Assembly (NCBI GenBank): GCA_023254015.1
Contig: JALQYS010000474.1
Coordinates: 1-41,618, forward strand
DNA: 41,618 nt
Direction of reading: 5' to 3'
Source of the DNA: Paracoccaceae bacterium
GTDB lineage: Bacteria; Pseudomonadota; Alphaproteobacteria; Rhodobacterales; Rhodobacteraceae
Shown here: positions 1-8,828 of the stretch, piece by piece
Layout of the letters: each line of letters starts with the position of its first letter
Numbering within the stretch: position 1 is the first letter of the stretch
Notes under the pieces: model-generated
Told to the model about the DNA's origin: nothing
Seen by the model: only the letters and a program-made list of their open reading frames with translations
Databases searched by the model: none
Program-made: the position numbers and the translations under genes

Positions 1-28
1 GGGTCTTGCGACGTAAAGGGAGAAGATC

Positions 29-2683
29 GTGAACGACGACAGCGTCACGCCGATGATGGCGCAATACCTGGAAATCAGGGCTCGCAACCCGGGCGCCCTC
101 TTGTTCTACCGGATGGGCGATTTCTATGAGATGTTTTTTGACGACGCGGTGGCAGCGGCAGAAGCGCTGGACATCGCCCTGACGAAACGTGGGTTTCATC
201 AGGGAGAGCCGATCCCGATGTGCGGTGTGCCGGTGCATTCCGCAGAGGGGTATCTGCTGGCGCTGATCCGCAAGGGCTTTCGTGTGGCGATCGCCGAGCA
301 GATGGAAGACCCCGCCGAAGCCAAGAAGCGCGGATCGAAATCGGTGGTCAAACGGGATGTGGTCAGGCTGGTCACACCGGGCACGCTGACCGAGGATTCC
401 CTGCTTGAGGCGCGACGCCACAACTATCTTGCAGCCTGGGCAGAGGTGAGGGATCAGTCCGCACTTGCCTGGGCGGACATCTCGACCGGGGAATTCCGGG
501 TGACGGCGTGCCCCCTGCCCCGACTGGCCCCCGAACTCGCCCGGCTTGGACCGCGCGAAGTTCTGCTGAACGAGAGCCGCGAAGGAGACCTTGCACGGCT
601 GATCGGTGAGACGGGTGCAGCGGCGACCATCCTGTCGCGCGGCAGCTACGATTCCACCTCGGCCGAACGGCGGCTCTGTGCGCTGTTTGAGGTGGACAGT
701 CTGGATGCCTTTGGCGCGTTTGATCGTGCCGAAATCTCGGCCATGGGCGCCTTGATCGACTATCTGGATCTCACGCAACGCGGCAACCTGCCCCTTCTGC
801 GCCCGCCGCAACGCGAGATGTCGGGCAGCACGATGCAGATCGACGCGGCAACGCGGCGCAATCTGGAGATCACCCAAGCGCTTTCGGGGGGCCGGGAGGG
901 ATCACTTCTTGCTGCGGTGGACCGCACAGTGACGGCCGCCGGGGCGCGCCTGCTGGAACAGCGCCTGTCGAGCCCGTCGCGCGATCTGGCCGAAATCCAC
1001 CGTCGATTGGAGGGCGTGCGGTTCCTGACCGAAAGCCCCGGCCTGCGCGACGGCCTGCGGGCGGAATTGCGCCGGGTTCCCGACATGGATCGCGCCCTGT
1101 CCAGGCTTGCGCTTGATCGGGCCGGACCACGGGATCTTGCCGCAATCCGCAATGGTCTGGAGCAGGCCATGCAGATTGCCCGCAACATGGGAGGCGATCT
1201 GCCGCCCCTTTTGACTTCGGCAGTCGAGCGATTGAAAGGACACGAGGCACTGGTTGCGCTGCTGGCATCGGCCCTTGTGGCAGAGCCACCCTTGATGCTG
1301 CGGGATGGCGGCTTCATCGCGAAAGGCCATGACGCCGAGCTCGACGAAACCCGGCGCCTGCGGGACGAGGGACGAGCGGTGATTGCCGCGATGCAAATCG
1401 ATTACATTGCGCAGACCGGCGTCCAAAGCCTGAAGATCAAGCATAACAATGTGCTGGGGTATTTTATCGAGACAACCTCTGCCCATGCCGAAAAGATGCT
1501 GTCCCCGCCCCTGTCGGAAACCTTCATCCATCGGCAAACCACGGCAAATCAGGTCCGCTTTACAACGCTGGATCTGAGCGCCCTGGAAACGCGGATCCTG
1601 AATGCCGGAAATCACGCGATTGATCTGGAAAAGCGTCACTATGCGGTGCTTAGAGACGCGGTTCTTGAAGCTTCCGGCCCGATCTCTGAGACCGCGCGGG
1701 CGCTGGCAGAGATGGATCTGGTGGCGGCCTTTGCAGACCTGGCGCAGGCCGATGGGTGGTGCGAACCCCGCGTCGAGGAGGGTCGCGCCCTTGTCGTCAA
1801 GGCCGGAAGACATCCCGTTGTTGATCGCGCCCTGCGCAGACAAGGGGCCGGGACCTTCGTGGCGAACGACTGCGTCTTGACAGAGGGTGGAACACCCGCG
1901 ATCTGGCTTTTGACGGGCCCGAACATGGCGGGGAAATCAACATTCCTTCGGCAAAATGCCCTGATCGCGCTTTTGGCACAGGCCGGCAGCTTCGTTCCCG
2001 CCGCATCGGCCCGCATCGGTCTGGTCAGCCAGCTTTTCAGCCGCGTCGGCGCCAGCGACGATCTTGCGCGGGGCAGATCGACATTCATGGTGGAGATGGT
2101 GGAAACGGCCGCCATCCTGAACCAGGCGGACGAGCAAGCGCTGGTCATCCTGGACGAAATTGGTCGCGGCACCGCAACATATGACGGCCTGTCGATCGCA
2201 TGGGCGACGCTGGAGCATTTGCATGGCGTCAATCGGTGCAGAGCGATTTTTGCGACCCATTATCATGAAATGACGGGGCTTGCCGGCAAATTGCCGGGTG
2301 TCGAAAACGCCACGGTCGCGGTGAAGGAGTGGGAGGGAGACCTTGTCTTTCTGCATGAAGTCCGCCCGGGCGCGGCCGACCGGAGCTATGGCGTACAGGT
2401 CGCGCGGCTTGCGGGCCTGCCCAATGCGGTCATCGAGAGGGCAAGGACGGTGCTTGAAGCCCTTGAGTCAGGCGAGAGGGGCGGTTCGGGCGGCCGACAG
2501 ATGTTGATCGACGACCTGCCGCTTTTCCGGGCGGCACCGGCACCCCAAGCCGCAACGCCCAAGTTCAAGGACTCACTTGTCGAGGAACGGCTGAAACAAG
2601 TTCACCCCGACGAGTTGACGCCAAAAGAGGCGCTTGGGCTGATCTATGAACTTCATGAGTTGGCGATCCGGCGCGGAAGCTAG
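29..2683 (+). CDS. mutS: DNA mismatch repair ATPase MutS
   Basis: Recognises mispaired bases and small loops and recruits MutL in post-replicative mismatch repair. The 884-residue product has the usual MutS length. The N-terminal mismatch-reading Phe-x-Glu motif is present (F32, E34 in GDFYEMF). The C-terminal ABC-type ATPase has a Walker A GPNMAGKST at about residue 630 and a Walker B/signature region ILDEIGRGT at about residue 706. The start is GTG at 29, preceded by the purine-rich AAAGGGAGAAG, which is a good ribosome-binding site. The next gene, grpE, converges from the other strand, and a 10-bp hairpin covers the mutS stop. The region upstream lies outside the window, so any operon partner on that side is unknown. 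Identification is certain. Confidence 0.98.
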   Translation: MNDDSVTPMMAQYLEIRARNPGALLFYRMGDFYEMFFDDAVAAAEALDIALTKRGFHQGEPIPMCGVPVHSAEGYLLALIRKGFRVAIAEQMEDPAEAKKRGSKSVVKRDVVRLVTPGTLTEDSLLEARRHNYLAAWAEVRDQSALAWADISTGEFRVTACPLPRLAPELARLGPREVLLNESREGDLARLIGETGAAATILSRGSYDSTSAERRLCALFEVDSLDAFGAFDRAEISAMGALIDYLDLTQRGNLPLLRPPQREMSGSTMQIDAATRRNLEITQALSGGREGSLLAAVDRTVTAAGARLLEQRLSSPSRDLAEIHRRLEGVRFLTESPGLRDGLRAELRRVPDMDRALSRLALDRAGPRDLAAIRNGLEQAMQIARNMGGDLPPLLTSAVERLKGHEALVALLASALVAEPPLMLRDGGFIAKGHDAELDETRRLRDEGRAVIAAMQIDYIAQTGVQSLKIKHNNVLGYFIETTSAHAEKMLSPPLSETFIHRQTTANQVRFTTLDLSALETRILNAGNHAIDLEKRHYAVLRDAVLEASGPISETARALAEMDLVAAFADLAQADGWCEPRVEEGRALVVKAGRHPVVDRALRRQGAGTFVANDCVLTEGGTPAIWLLTGPNMAGKSTFLRQNALIALLAQAGSFVPAASARIGLVSQLFSRVGASDDLARGRSTFMVEMVETAAILNQADEQALVILDEIGRGTATYDGLSIAWATLEHLHGVNRCRAIFATHYHEMTGLAGKLPGVENATVAVKEWEGDLVFLHEVRPGAADRSYGVQVARLAGLPNAVIERARTVLEALESGERGGSGGRQMLIDDLPLFRAAPAPQAATPKFKDSLVEERLKQVHPDELTPKEALGLIYELHELAIRRGS

Positions 2684-2699
2684 CAGCACCGCGCCGGAT
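2666..2699. terminator. hairpin between convergent mutS and grpE
   Basis: A perfect 10-bp inverted repeat, ATCCGGCGCG (2666-2675) and CGCGCCGGAT (2690-2699), is separated by a 14-nt loop that contains the mutS stop codon. It lies between two convergent genes, so it could end transcripts from both sides. Neither side has a clear T-run, so it is not a textbook intrinsic terminator; it may protect 3' ends or work together with Rho. Confidence 0.55.
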
Positions 2700-2704
2700 G
2701 AAGG

Positions 2705-3238
2705 TCAACCGCCCGTGTTCGAGGAGACACCAACCTGCGCGGGGCGCAAGAGGCGTTCATGCAGCAGGAAGCCTGTGGTCATGACCTGAATGATCTGGCC
2801 AGCCTTCGTGCCCGGAACCGGCGCTTCGAACATGGCCTCGTGCAATTGGGGATCAAAGACGTCCCCGATCGCGGGGTCGACGGCGGTGACGCCATGTTTG
2901 CCCAGAACGCTGGTAAGTTCGCGCAAGGTCAGCTCGACACCGTCGATCAAGGCGGCAGCCTGCGCGCGGGTTTCATCACTTGCCACATCAAGCGCGCGTT
3001 TGAGGTTGTCGTAGACCGGCAGCAGATCACGGGCAAGCCGGGAGCCGCCGTATTGTTCAGCCTCGCGGCGGTCACGTTCAGCGCGCTTGCGCGAGTTTTC
3101 GGCATCGGCAAGCGCCCTCATGAACCGATCGCGCAGTTCATCCCGCTCGGCACGAAGTGCGGCAAGTTCGTCCGCTTCGATGAACTCTTCAGGTTCCGAA
3201 ATCGGGTTTTCCGCGGGGGCGTTGGTTTCTTGCGCCAT
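2705..3238 (-). CDS. grpE: nucleotide exchange factor GrpE
   Basis: Co-chaperone that releases ADP from DnaK and so drives the Hsp70 cycle. The product is 177 residues. Residues of about 20-65 form a long charged helix rich in Arg/Glu (coiled-coil dimerisation). The C-terminal beta domain carries the family motifs DPQLHEAM and LLHERLLRPAQV. An in-frame extension upstream would run into the 3' end of hrcA, so I place the start at the ATG at 3238 (MAQETNAPAE), which follows GGAAAGA at good spacing. It lies 37 nt downstream of hrcA on the same strand; hrcA-grpE is a common heat-shock arrangement and the two are probably co-transcribed. Confidence 0.96.
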   Translation of the reverse strand: MAQETNAPAENPISEPEEFIEADELAALRAERDELRDRFMRALADAENSRKRAERDRREAEQYGGSRLARDLLPVYDNLKRALDVASDETRAQAAALIDGVELTLRELTSVLGKHGVTAVDPAIGDVFDPQLHEAMFEAPVPGTKAGQIIQVMTTGFLLHERLLRPAQVGVSSNTGG

Positions 3239-3275
3239 CTTGTCTTTCCAGTGGTTACGTCTGTCGTTCAGAACT

Positions 3276-4349
3276 TTATCCCCTGCCCCGTTCGGACAGG
3301 AGTTTACCGACCAACTGCGCCGTGTAGTCGACAATCGGAACGATGCGGCCATAGTTCAACCGAGTCGGACCGATCACGCCAATGGCACCGATGATCTGTC
3401 GATCAGCGTTCATATAGGGAGAGACGACCAGAGAGGAACCCGAAAGTGAGAAAAGCTTGTTCTCGGAGCCGATAAAAATGCGCACACCATCGCCATCTTC
3501 GGCCAGAGACAGGAATTGGGCGATGTCGCGCTTGCGTTCCAGATCATCGAACAGGTGACGGATGCGATCAATATCTTTCGCCTCGTTGCTTTCGGCGATC
3601 AGGTTGGAGCGACCACGAACAATCAGACGTTCAGGCTCTTCGGTAACTTCAGACTGCCAGACAGCGACACCGCTCTCAACCAGCGCCCTGGAGAGGGAGT
3701 CGATTTCCGAACGACGACGATCGATTTCCTGAATGATGCCCGTACGAAGTTCGGAAAGGGTTTTGCCTTCGGCAAGCGCATTAAGGAAATTCGCAGCCTC
3801 TCTCATCGAAGAGGGTGTTTGTCCCGGTGGGGGCGTGATCATCCTGTTTTCGACATGGCCATTTGCGAAGACAAGCACAACAAGAGCCCTGTCTGCGGCC
3901 AGACTGACGAATTCGATGTGGCGAATGGCGGCATCCTGCTTGGGCGCCAGAACCACACTGGCACCCTTTGTGATGCCCGACAGCGTTTCGCTGACATGAT
4001 CCAGAAGGGACGCGATGTCCTTTTCCCCGGAGGTCAGAACGCTGTCCATGACCTGCCGATCTTCAGACGCGACGGAGCCAACCTCCAGAAGCCCGTCGAC
4101 AAAAAGACGCAAGCCAAGTTGGGTTGGAACCCGACCAGCCGAGACATGCGGACTGTCAAGAAGGCCGAGGTATTCGAGGTCCTGCATGACGTTTCGGATG
4201 GTGGCAGCCGACAAGGATTCCGACATGCTTCTTGTGAGCGTGCGAGAACCGACTGGATCACCGGAACTTAAATAGCTTTCCACAACGCGCCGGAAAACCT
4301 CGCGCGAGCGATCGTTCAGTTCGGAAAGAATGGTGGACTTGCTGGCCAT
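3276..4349 (-). CDS. hrcA: heat-inducible transcription repressor HrcA
   Basis: Represses chaperone operons such as groESL by binding the CIRCE inverted repeat; the repressor itself is kept folded by GroEL. The product from the ATG at 4349 is 357 residues, starting MASKSTILSE. Residues of about 10-75 form the winged helix (SREVFRRVVESYLSSG, ATIRNVMQDLE), with HVSAGRVPT just after it; a GAF-like domain follows. A TTG two codons upstream (4355) is an alternative start. No Shine-Dalgarno sequence precedes the ATG, and the best promoter match ends only 8 nt before it, suggesting a leaderless or nearly leaderless mRNA. I saw no CIRCE element at this locus. It is divergent from rph. Confidence 0.95.
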   Translation of the reverse strand: MASKSTILSELNDRSREVFRRVVESYLSSGDPVGSRTLTRSMSESLSAATIRNVMQDLEYLGLLDSPHVSAGRVPTQLGLRLFVDGLLEVGSVASEDRQVMDSVLTSGEKDIASLLDHVSETLSGITKGASVVLAPKQDAAIRHIEFVSLAADRALVVLVFANGHVENRMITPPPGQTPSSMREAANFLNALAEGKTLSELRTGIIQEIDRRRSEIDSLSRALVESGVAVWQSEVTEEPERLIVRGRSNLIAESNEAKDIDRIRHLFDDLERKRDIAQFLSLAEDGDGVRIFIGSENKLFSLSGSSLVVSPYMNADRQIIGAIGVIGPTRLNYGRIVPIVDYTAQLVGKLLSERGRG

Positions 4350-4357
4350 ACCCAAGA

Positions 4358-4385
4358 ATTAAGGAAACAAGAGGTGTAACGTCAA
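4358..4385 (-). promoter_or_regulatory. predicted sigma-70-type promoter of hrcA-grpE
   Basis: On the minus strand there is TTGACG (4385-4380, 5/6 to consensus), a 16-nt spacer, then CTTAAT (4363-4358, 4/6). A start site 7 nt downstream would fall at about 4350-4351, essentially at the hrcA ATG (4349). This is a pattern match only. Confidence 0.45.
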
Positions 4386-4449
4386 TGAGGGTTGCATCCG
4401 TTTGTCGGTCAGTTCTATCTGGCGCTGTTCATGAAACAGGAGAGTAGGA

Positions 4450-5175
4450 ATGCGCCCTTCAGCGAGGAAGCTGGACGAATTGAGAACCGTGTCGATTCAG
4501 ATCGATCAGGTCAAGCATGCCGAAGGCTCCTGTCTGATCCGAATGGGTGAGACGCACGTTCTTTGCACGGCGACTGTTGAGGAGAAAGGGCCACCTTTTC
4601 TGAAGAATACCGGGCTTGGCTGGGTAACTGCGGAATACGGGATGCTGCCGCGCGCGACCCACAGCCGCACCAGGCGAGAGGCCGCAGCCGGCAAGCAGTC
4701 GGGACGGACACAGGAGATTCAGCGTCTCATCGGTCGCTCATTGCGCGCCTGCGTGGACCGTTCGGCGCTTGGCGAACGTCAGATCGTCATTGATTGCGAT
4801 GTTCTGCAGGCTGATGGCGGCACCAGATGCGCGGCGATTACCGGCGGTTGGGTTGCGCTGCGACTGGCAACGCGACGGATGATGCGGTCTGGTGTCCTTG
4901 TGAGCGATCCGATCATGGACCATGTTGCCGCGGTCTCCTGTGGAATATACGCTGGGCAGCCGGTTTTGGACCTGGACTATCTTGAAGACTCGAATGCCGG
5001 AACAGATGCGAACTTCGTGATGACAGGGCGGGGACGTCTTGTTGAAGTGCAGATGTCGGCGGAGGGGAGCACTTTTGGGCATGAAGACCTGACATCCCTG
5101 CTCGATCTTGCAAGGTTGGGAACCAGGGCGCTTGTGGAGGCGCAGACGGCAGCATTGGGAGGAACTGGTGCATAA
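4450..5175 (+). CDS. rph: ribonuclease PH
   Basis: Phosphate-dependent 3'-to-5' exoribonuclease that trims tRNA 3' ends. At 241 residues it matches the family length. The whole chain is RNase PH-like: MRPSARKLDELR at the N-terminus, GWVTAEYGMLPRATHSR, then the basic SGRTQEIQRLIGRSLR segment in the phosphorolytic core, and DVLQADGGTR and EVQMSAEGSTF near the active site. The start ATG follows ACAGGAGAGTAGGA, a strong ribosome-binding site. The gene is divergent from hrcA (about 100 nt apart) and its last 8 nt overlap the start of rdgB, implying translational coupling. Confidence 0.97.
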   Translation: MRPSARKLDELRTVSIQIDQVKHAEGSCLIRMGETHVLCTATVEEKGPPFLKNTGLGWVTAEYGMLPRATHSRTRREAAAGKQSGRTQEIQRLIGRSLRACVDRSALGERQIVIDCDVLQADGGTRCAAITGGWVALRLATRRMMRSGVLVSDPIMDHVAAVSCGIYAGQPVLDLDYLEDSNAGTDANFVMTGRGRLVEVQMSAEGSTFGHEDLTSLLDLARLGTRALVEAQTAALGGTGA

Positions 5176-5776
5176 TCTTTCAGGCAAGAAATTGGTGCTT
5201 GCAACGCACAACGCTGGAAAGATTGCCGAGATGGTCGCCCTTTTGGGCCCTCACGATGTCTCTATACTTTCTGCCGCAGATTTCGGCCTTTCGGCGCCGG
5301 AGGAAACGGCAACTGACTTCGTTGGGAACGCAAGGATCAAGGCAAGGTTTGTGGCAGATCAAACGGGTCTGCCATCCCTTGCCGACGACTCGGGCATTGA
5401 AATTGACGCTCTTGAAGGAGCTCCCGGGATATACACGGCGGATTGGGCAGAGACACCTGCCGGCCGGGATTTCGATTTCGCGATGCGCAAGACTTGGGAG
5501 ATGGTGACACGCTCAAGCGCACTTCCCCCTTACTCTGCACGTTTCCGCTGCGCGATTGTGGTCGCGTGGCCGGATGGTAGTGAAGAGGTATTCGAAGGTG
5601 CCGTTGAAGGTCGCCTCACTTGGCCTCCAAGGGGTCCAGGAGGACACGGATACGACCCGATGTTCCAACCCACTGGGGGCGAATTAACTTTTGCAGAGAT
5701 GTCTGCCGAAGAAAAGAACCGGATCAGCCACCGTTCCATGGCTTTCGCCGCGTTGACCGCCAGATGTTTCACGTGA
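5168..5776 (+). CDS. rdgB: XTP/dITP (non-canonical purine NTP) pyrophosphatase RdgB
   Basis: Hydrolyses dITP, XTP and ITP to monophosphates, keeping deaminated purines out of DNA and RNA. I choose the GTG at 5168 because GGGAGGAAC sits just upstream and because homology begins there; the product is 202 residues. Family motifs: ATHNAGK (residues 12-18), LADDSGIEIDAL (71-82, metal-binding acidic residues), GGHGYDPMF and the C-terminal KNRISHR. It overlaps rph by 8 nt. Its last three codons and TGA stop (Cys-Phe-Thr-stop) lie inside a perfect ParB-binding palindrome, so the protein's C-terminus is partly dictated by parS. Confidence 0.96.
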   Translation: MHNLSGKKLVLATHNAGKIAEMVALLGPHDVSILSAADFGLSAPEETATDFVGNARIKARFVADQTGLPSLADDSGIEIDALEGAPGIYTADWAETPAGRDFDFAMRKTWEMVTRSSALPPYSARFRCAIVVAWPDGSEEVFEGAVEGRLTWPPRGPGGHGYDPMFQPTGGELTFAEMSAEEKNRISHRSMAFAALTARCFT

Positions 5777-5780
5777 AACA
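5765..5780. promoter_or_regulatory. parS centromere site 1 (ParB binding)
   Basis: TGTTTCACGTGAAACA is a perfect 16-bp palindrome matching the bacterial chromosomal parS consensus. It covers the rdgB stop codon. ParB is encoded 1.3 kb away (7091-8005). It lies about 9 kb from the candidate origin at 14.5-14.9 kb. Confidence 0.93.
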
Positions 5781-5911
5781 TTGCATAACGGAACGCCGAT
5801 GGGATTGATGTCGCTGACACTTGCCTGCAGCAGACCAACATATTGATACGTCAGTGAGTTGCGTTTGCTGCATCGCAAAAGCCTTGTCGATCGACCACAA
5901 AGGAAAAGATC

Positions 5912-7069
5912 ATGCAGGAACAGGCTTGGGGCGGGTTCGGGGTATATCTGCATTGGCCCTATTGCGAGTCCAAATGCCCCTATTGCGACTTTAACAGCCA
6001 TGTAGGCCAGAGCATTGAACCCGATGCCTGGATCAGCGCCTTTGAAGCTGAGATCTCTCGTTACGCGACACAATCCGATGAAAGGATCGTTGAAACTATA
6101 TACTTTGGCGGTGGAACGCCCTCTTTGATGCCAGCAAAAATTGTTGCAGGCGCCATCGACGCCATCCGGAAGGCTTGGCGCACCGTCAACGACATCGAGA
6201 TCACGCTGGAAGCAAATCCGGGATCGGTTGATGCGTCGAGGTTTGCCGATTATCGAGCGGCCGGCGTTAACCGGATCTCGTTGGGGGTTCAGGCGCTGGA
6301 TGATCGGTCGCTGAAGCAACTTGGCCGTCGCCATAGCGTCTATGACGCATTGAAAGCACTGGAGATTGCCCAGAACACCTTCGATCGGGTCAGCTTTGAC
6401 CTGATCTACGCCAGGCAGGATCAATCCTTGGAGGACTGGCAAAAGGAGTTGTCCCGCGCACTATCACTTGCGGGGGATCACTTGTCTCTCTACCAACTCA
6501 CTGTTGAGGACGGCACCGCCTTCGCCGAGCGCGCTGCCCGAGGGGGACTGAGAGGTCTACCGGACGAGGATCTGTCAGCCGAAATGTATGAGCTGACGCA
6601 GGAACTCTGCTGTGCGGCGGGGTTGCCTGCATATGAGGTGTCAAATCACTCTCGCAAGGGGTCGGAGTCGCGACATAACATGATCTATTGGCGCGGCGGC
6701 GAATACATTGGGATCGGACCAGGAGCGCACGGTCGAGTCTCACTGAAAGGCCAACGCTACGCAACAGAGGCAATCCGCAATCCCTCGGAATGGCTTGATG
6801 CCGTGGCACGGCTGTCTTCCGGAGAGAAGAAGAGAGAAGCACTACAATCTGACGAGATCGCGCTTGAGTACCTGCTGATGTCGCTACGAACGACAGAAGG
6901 CATGAACCTCAAGCGCTATGAGGCAATCTCTGGGAGATCCGTTAGCCCTGCCAAACTGGATGACCTCAGCGTGCTCGGGCTGCTCCAGCAAGAAAACGGC
7001 TACCTATCCGCAACGCCAAAGGGACGACTCGTTCTGAACGCGATCCTGAGAGATATTTCGGATGACTGA
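5912..7069 (+). CDS. hemW: radical SAM protein HemW (heme chaperone, formerly annotated HemN-like)
   Basis: Radical-SAM protein of the HemN-like family that binds heme and is thought to deliver it to respiratory enzymes; it lacks coproporphyrinogen dehydrogenase activity in characterised members. The 385-residue product has the [4Fe-4S] triad C18-x3-C22-x2-C25 in HWPYCESKCPYCDF, the SAM-contact motif YFGGGTPS, and LEANPGSVD and NRISLGVQALDD typical of this subfamily. The length and the absence of the HemN-specific N-terminal extension favour HemW over oxygen-independent HemN. The start ATG follows AAAGGAAAAG. It is preceded by a 135-nt gap that begins inside parS site 1; rdgB-hemW adjacency is frequent in alphaproteobacteria. 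Confidence 0.95.
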   Translation: MQEQAWGGFGVYLHWPYCESKCPYCDFNSHVGQSIEPDAWISAFEAEISRYATQSDERIVETIYFGGGTPSLMPAKIVAGAIDAIRKAWRTVNDIEITLEANPGSVDASRFADYRAAGVNRISLGVQALDDRSLKQLGRRHSVYDALKALEIAQNTFDRVSFDLIYARQDQSLEDWQKELSRALSLAGDHLSLYQLTVEDGTAFAERAARGGLRGLPDEDLSAEMYELTQELCCAAGLPAYEVSNHSRKGSESRHNMIYWRGGEYIGIGPGAHGRVSLKGQRYATEAIRNPSEWLDAVARLSSGEKKREALQSDEIALEYLLMSLRTTEGMNLKRYEAISGRSVSPAKLDDLSVLGLLQQENGYLSATPKGRLVLNAILRDISDD

Positions 7070-7090
7070 AGATCCTGCCGACTGACAGAA

Positions 7091-8005
7091 TCAGACTTTG
7101 CGTACACTTGAATCCAGGGCAGCTGCAGACAGCGCAGAACAGAGAAGATCCAGCTGCTCCAAGCTGTGGTAGGAGATTGTCAGGCGGCCGCTCCCGGACA
7201 GGTCGTGGTCAATTCTAACCCCCATTTCCAAAGCTGCGGACAAGTCCGCCTCCAAGGCCAAGGTATCGGCGTCCTTTTCCGGCTTTCCGCGGGCCTTTCG
7301 GGCTGCACCCGCCGGAGTCGCCGACTTCCGAACCAGCTCTTCAGTCTCGCGAACAGACAAGCCCTTTCCAACAACCTTGAGCGCAAGCTCTGTCGCATTT
7401 GGTACCGTAACCAGCGCGCGCGCATGTCCGGCAGACAAGGTCCCATGCGCGACCATCGATTGAACCTCATCCGGCAGATTCAAAAGACGGAGCAGGTTCG
7501 CAATGTGGCTCCTGCTTTTGGAAAGCGCCTCCGCAACCCTCTCCTGCGTGTGGCCGAAACGATCCATCAATTGCCGATAAGCCAATGCCTCTTCGATGGC
7601 GTTCAGCTCTGCTCTTTGGATGTTTTCAATGATAGCAACTTCAAGGACTTCCGCGTCCGAGAACTCTCGCACGATCGCAGGCACGGCGTGAACTTGTGCC
7701 ATCTGCGCCGCGCGCCAACGACGCTCACCCGCAACGATCTCATATTTTGCAGGCCCCGATGATTCGCGCAAAATCAGCGGCTGAATGACGCCTTTGGTCC
7801 TGATGGACGCGGCCAGATCATTCAGTGCTGCAGGCTCGAAGCTGCGGCGCGGTTGTTGTGGATTAGGTGCGATATCGGCGACGGCAACAAGAAGTTCCGC
7901 CTTTGGGCCCCGCCCATCCTGTAGACTTTCGGGCAAGAGGTTGACATCGGCCATCAACGCCGACAGCCCTCTGCCAAGCGCGCGACGATCAGACTTCTTT
8001 TCCAC
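7091..8005 (-). CDS. parB: chromosome-partitioning protein ParB
   Basis: Binds parS, loads as a CTP-dependent sliding clamp and, with ParA, segregates the origin region. I start at the GTG at 8005, preceded by AAAGGAGAGAGACT, rather than at a more upstream in-frame codon deep inside parA. The product is then 304 residues. Visible features: N-terminal ParA-stimulating segment with GRGLSALMADV (11-21), CTP-binding GERRWR (93-98), the ENIQRAELNAIEEA box (127-140), helix-turn-helix of about 153-174 (TQERVAEALSKSRSHIANLL) for parS recognition, and a C-terminal dimerisation region. It overlaps parA by 17 nt. Three parS sites are in the window. Confidence 0.97.
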   Translation of the reverse strand: MEKKSDRRALGRGLSALMADVNLLPESLQDGRGPKAELLVAVADIAPNPQQPRRSFEPAALNDLAASIRTKGVIQPLILRESSGPAKYEIVAGERRWRAAQMAQVHAVPAIVREFSDAEVLEVAIIENIQRAELNAIEEALAYRQLMDRFGHTQERVAEALSKSRSHIANLLRLLNLPDEVQSMVAHGTLSAGHARALVTVPNATELALKVVGKGLSVRETEELVRKSATPAGAARKARGKPEKDADTLALEADLSAALEMGVRIDHDLSGSGRLTISYHSLEQLDLLCSALSAAALDSSVRKV

Positions 8006-8828
8006 AGTCTCTCTCCTTTTCTTTTCGCTCAAGCGGACTGCGCGCCAAAATCTCCCGCGCAAGCGATCTGTAAGCCTCGGCGCCCTTGGACGAACTGTCA
8101 TAGCTCAGCACAGGTTGTGCAAAAGACGGGGCTTCACTCAAACGGACATTTCTCGGAATGGTGGTCTTGAAGACCAGAGAACCCAAGGCTTCCCGCGCAT
8201 CCGATTCAACCTGCTGGGCGAGCCTGTTCCGAAGATCATGCATGGTCAAGACCACGCCCTCGATCCGAAGCGCCGGATTGGCCACCTGACGGATCTCACG
8301 TATTGTCAGCATGAGTTGTGATAGGCCCTCCAAGGCGAAAAACTCTGTCTGAAGCGGCACAAGCACGGCATGACTCGCGACCAAACCATTGATCGTCAGA
8401 AGATTAAGCGACGGCGGGCAGTCAATCAGAACGAAATCAAGCTCCAATTCGTTCAAACCCGGTTGGCGCAGCGCATCGTGCAGCAAAAAACTGCGCTTTT
8501 CCCGAGCGACAAGTTCGATGTCCGCGGATGAGAGGTCCGTGGAGGCAGGACAGATCCACAGCCCGGAAATGCCGGTCGGCCGGACAACGTCTCTGATCGA
8601 TATCTCTTCGACCAAGAGATCATATGTCGAGGGGCTTCGATCGGACGATGAAAGACCGAAACCCGTTGACGCATTGCCTTGTGGGTCCAGATCAACGACA
8701 AGAACCCGGGCACCAGCCTCGACCAGGGCCGCCGCCAGATTTATTGCCGTCGTTGTTTTCCCAACGCCGCCCTTCTGATTGACGACCGAGATGATTCGAA
8801 GCGGTTTTGTCCCGACGAAATCAGGCAT
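7989..8828 (-). CDS. parA: chromosome-partitioning ATPase ParA
   Basis: Walker-type ATPase that forms the nucleoid-bound gradient moving ParB-parS complexes. It has 279 residues. The deviant Walker A KGGVGKTT is at residues 19-26, with the DLDPQGNAST switch region near residue 46 and the Walker B-like FVLIDCPPSL. The ATG start at 8828 follows CCGGAGGTTGGCGC, an excellent ribosome-binding site. The first 8 nt overlap the end of rsmG and the last 17 nt overlap parB. The chromosomal type (short N-terminus without a DNA-binding domain, next to rsmG/mnmG) distinguishes it from plasmid ParA. Confidence 0.98.
   Translation of the reverse strand: MPDFVGTKPLRIISVVNQKGGVGKTTTAINLAAALVEAGARVLVVDLDPQGNASTGFGLSSSDRSPSTYDLLVEEISIRDVVRPTGISGLWICPASTDLSSADIELVAREKRSFLLHDALRQPGLNELELDFVLIDCPPSLNLLTINGLVASHAVLVPLQTEFFALEGLSQLMLTIREIRQVANPALRIEGVVLTMHDLRNRLAQQVESDAREALGSLVFKTTIPRNVRLSEAPSFAQPVLSYDSSSKGAEAYRSLAREILARSPLERKEKERDCGKEV

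Noticed and set aside
4350..4449. CIRCE operator (TTAGCACTC-N9-GAGTGCTAA) near hrcA
   Set aside because: No such repeat or close variant in the hrcA-rph gap; HrcA targets are probably elsewhere (groESL).
7998..8006. Relaxed DnaA box TTTTCCACA at the parB start
   Set aside because: The same 9-mer also occurs inside addA (25447-25455), so a single copy is not evidence for DnaA control.
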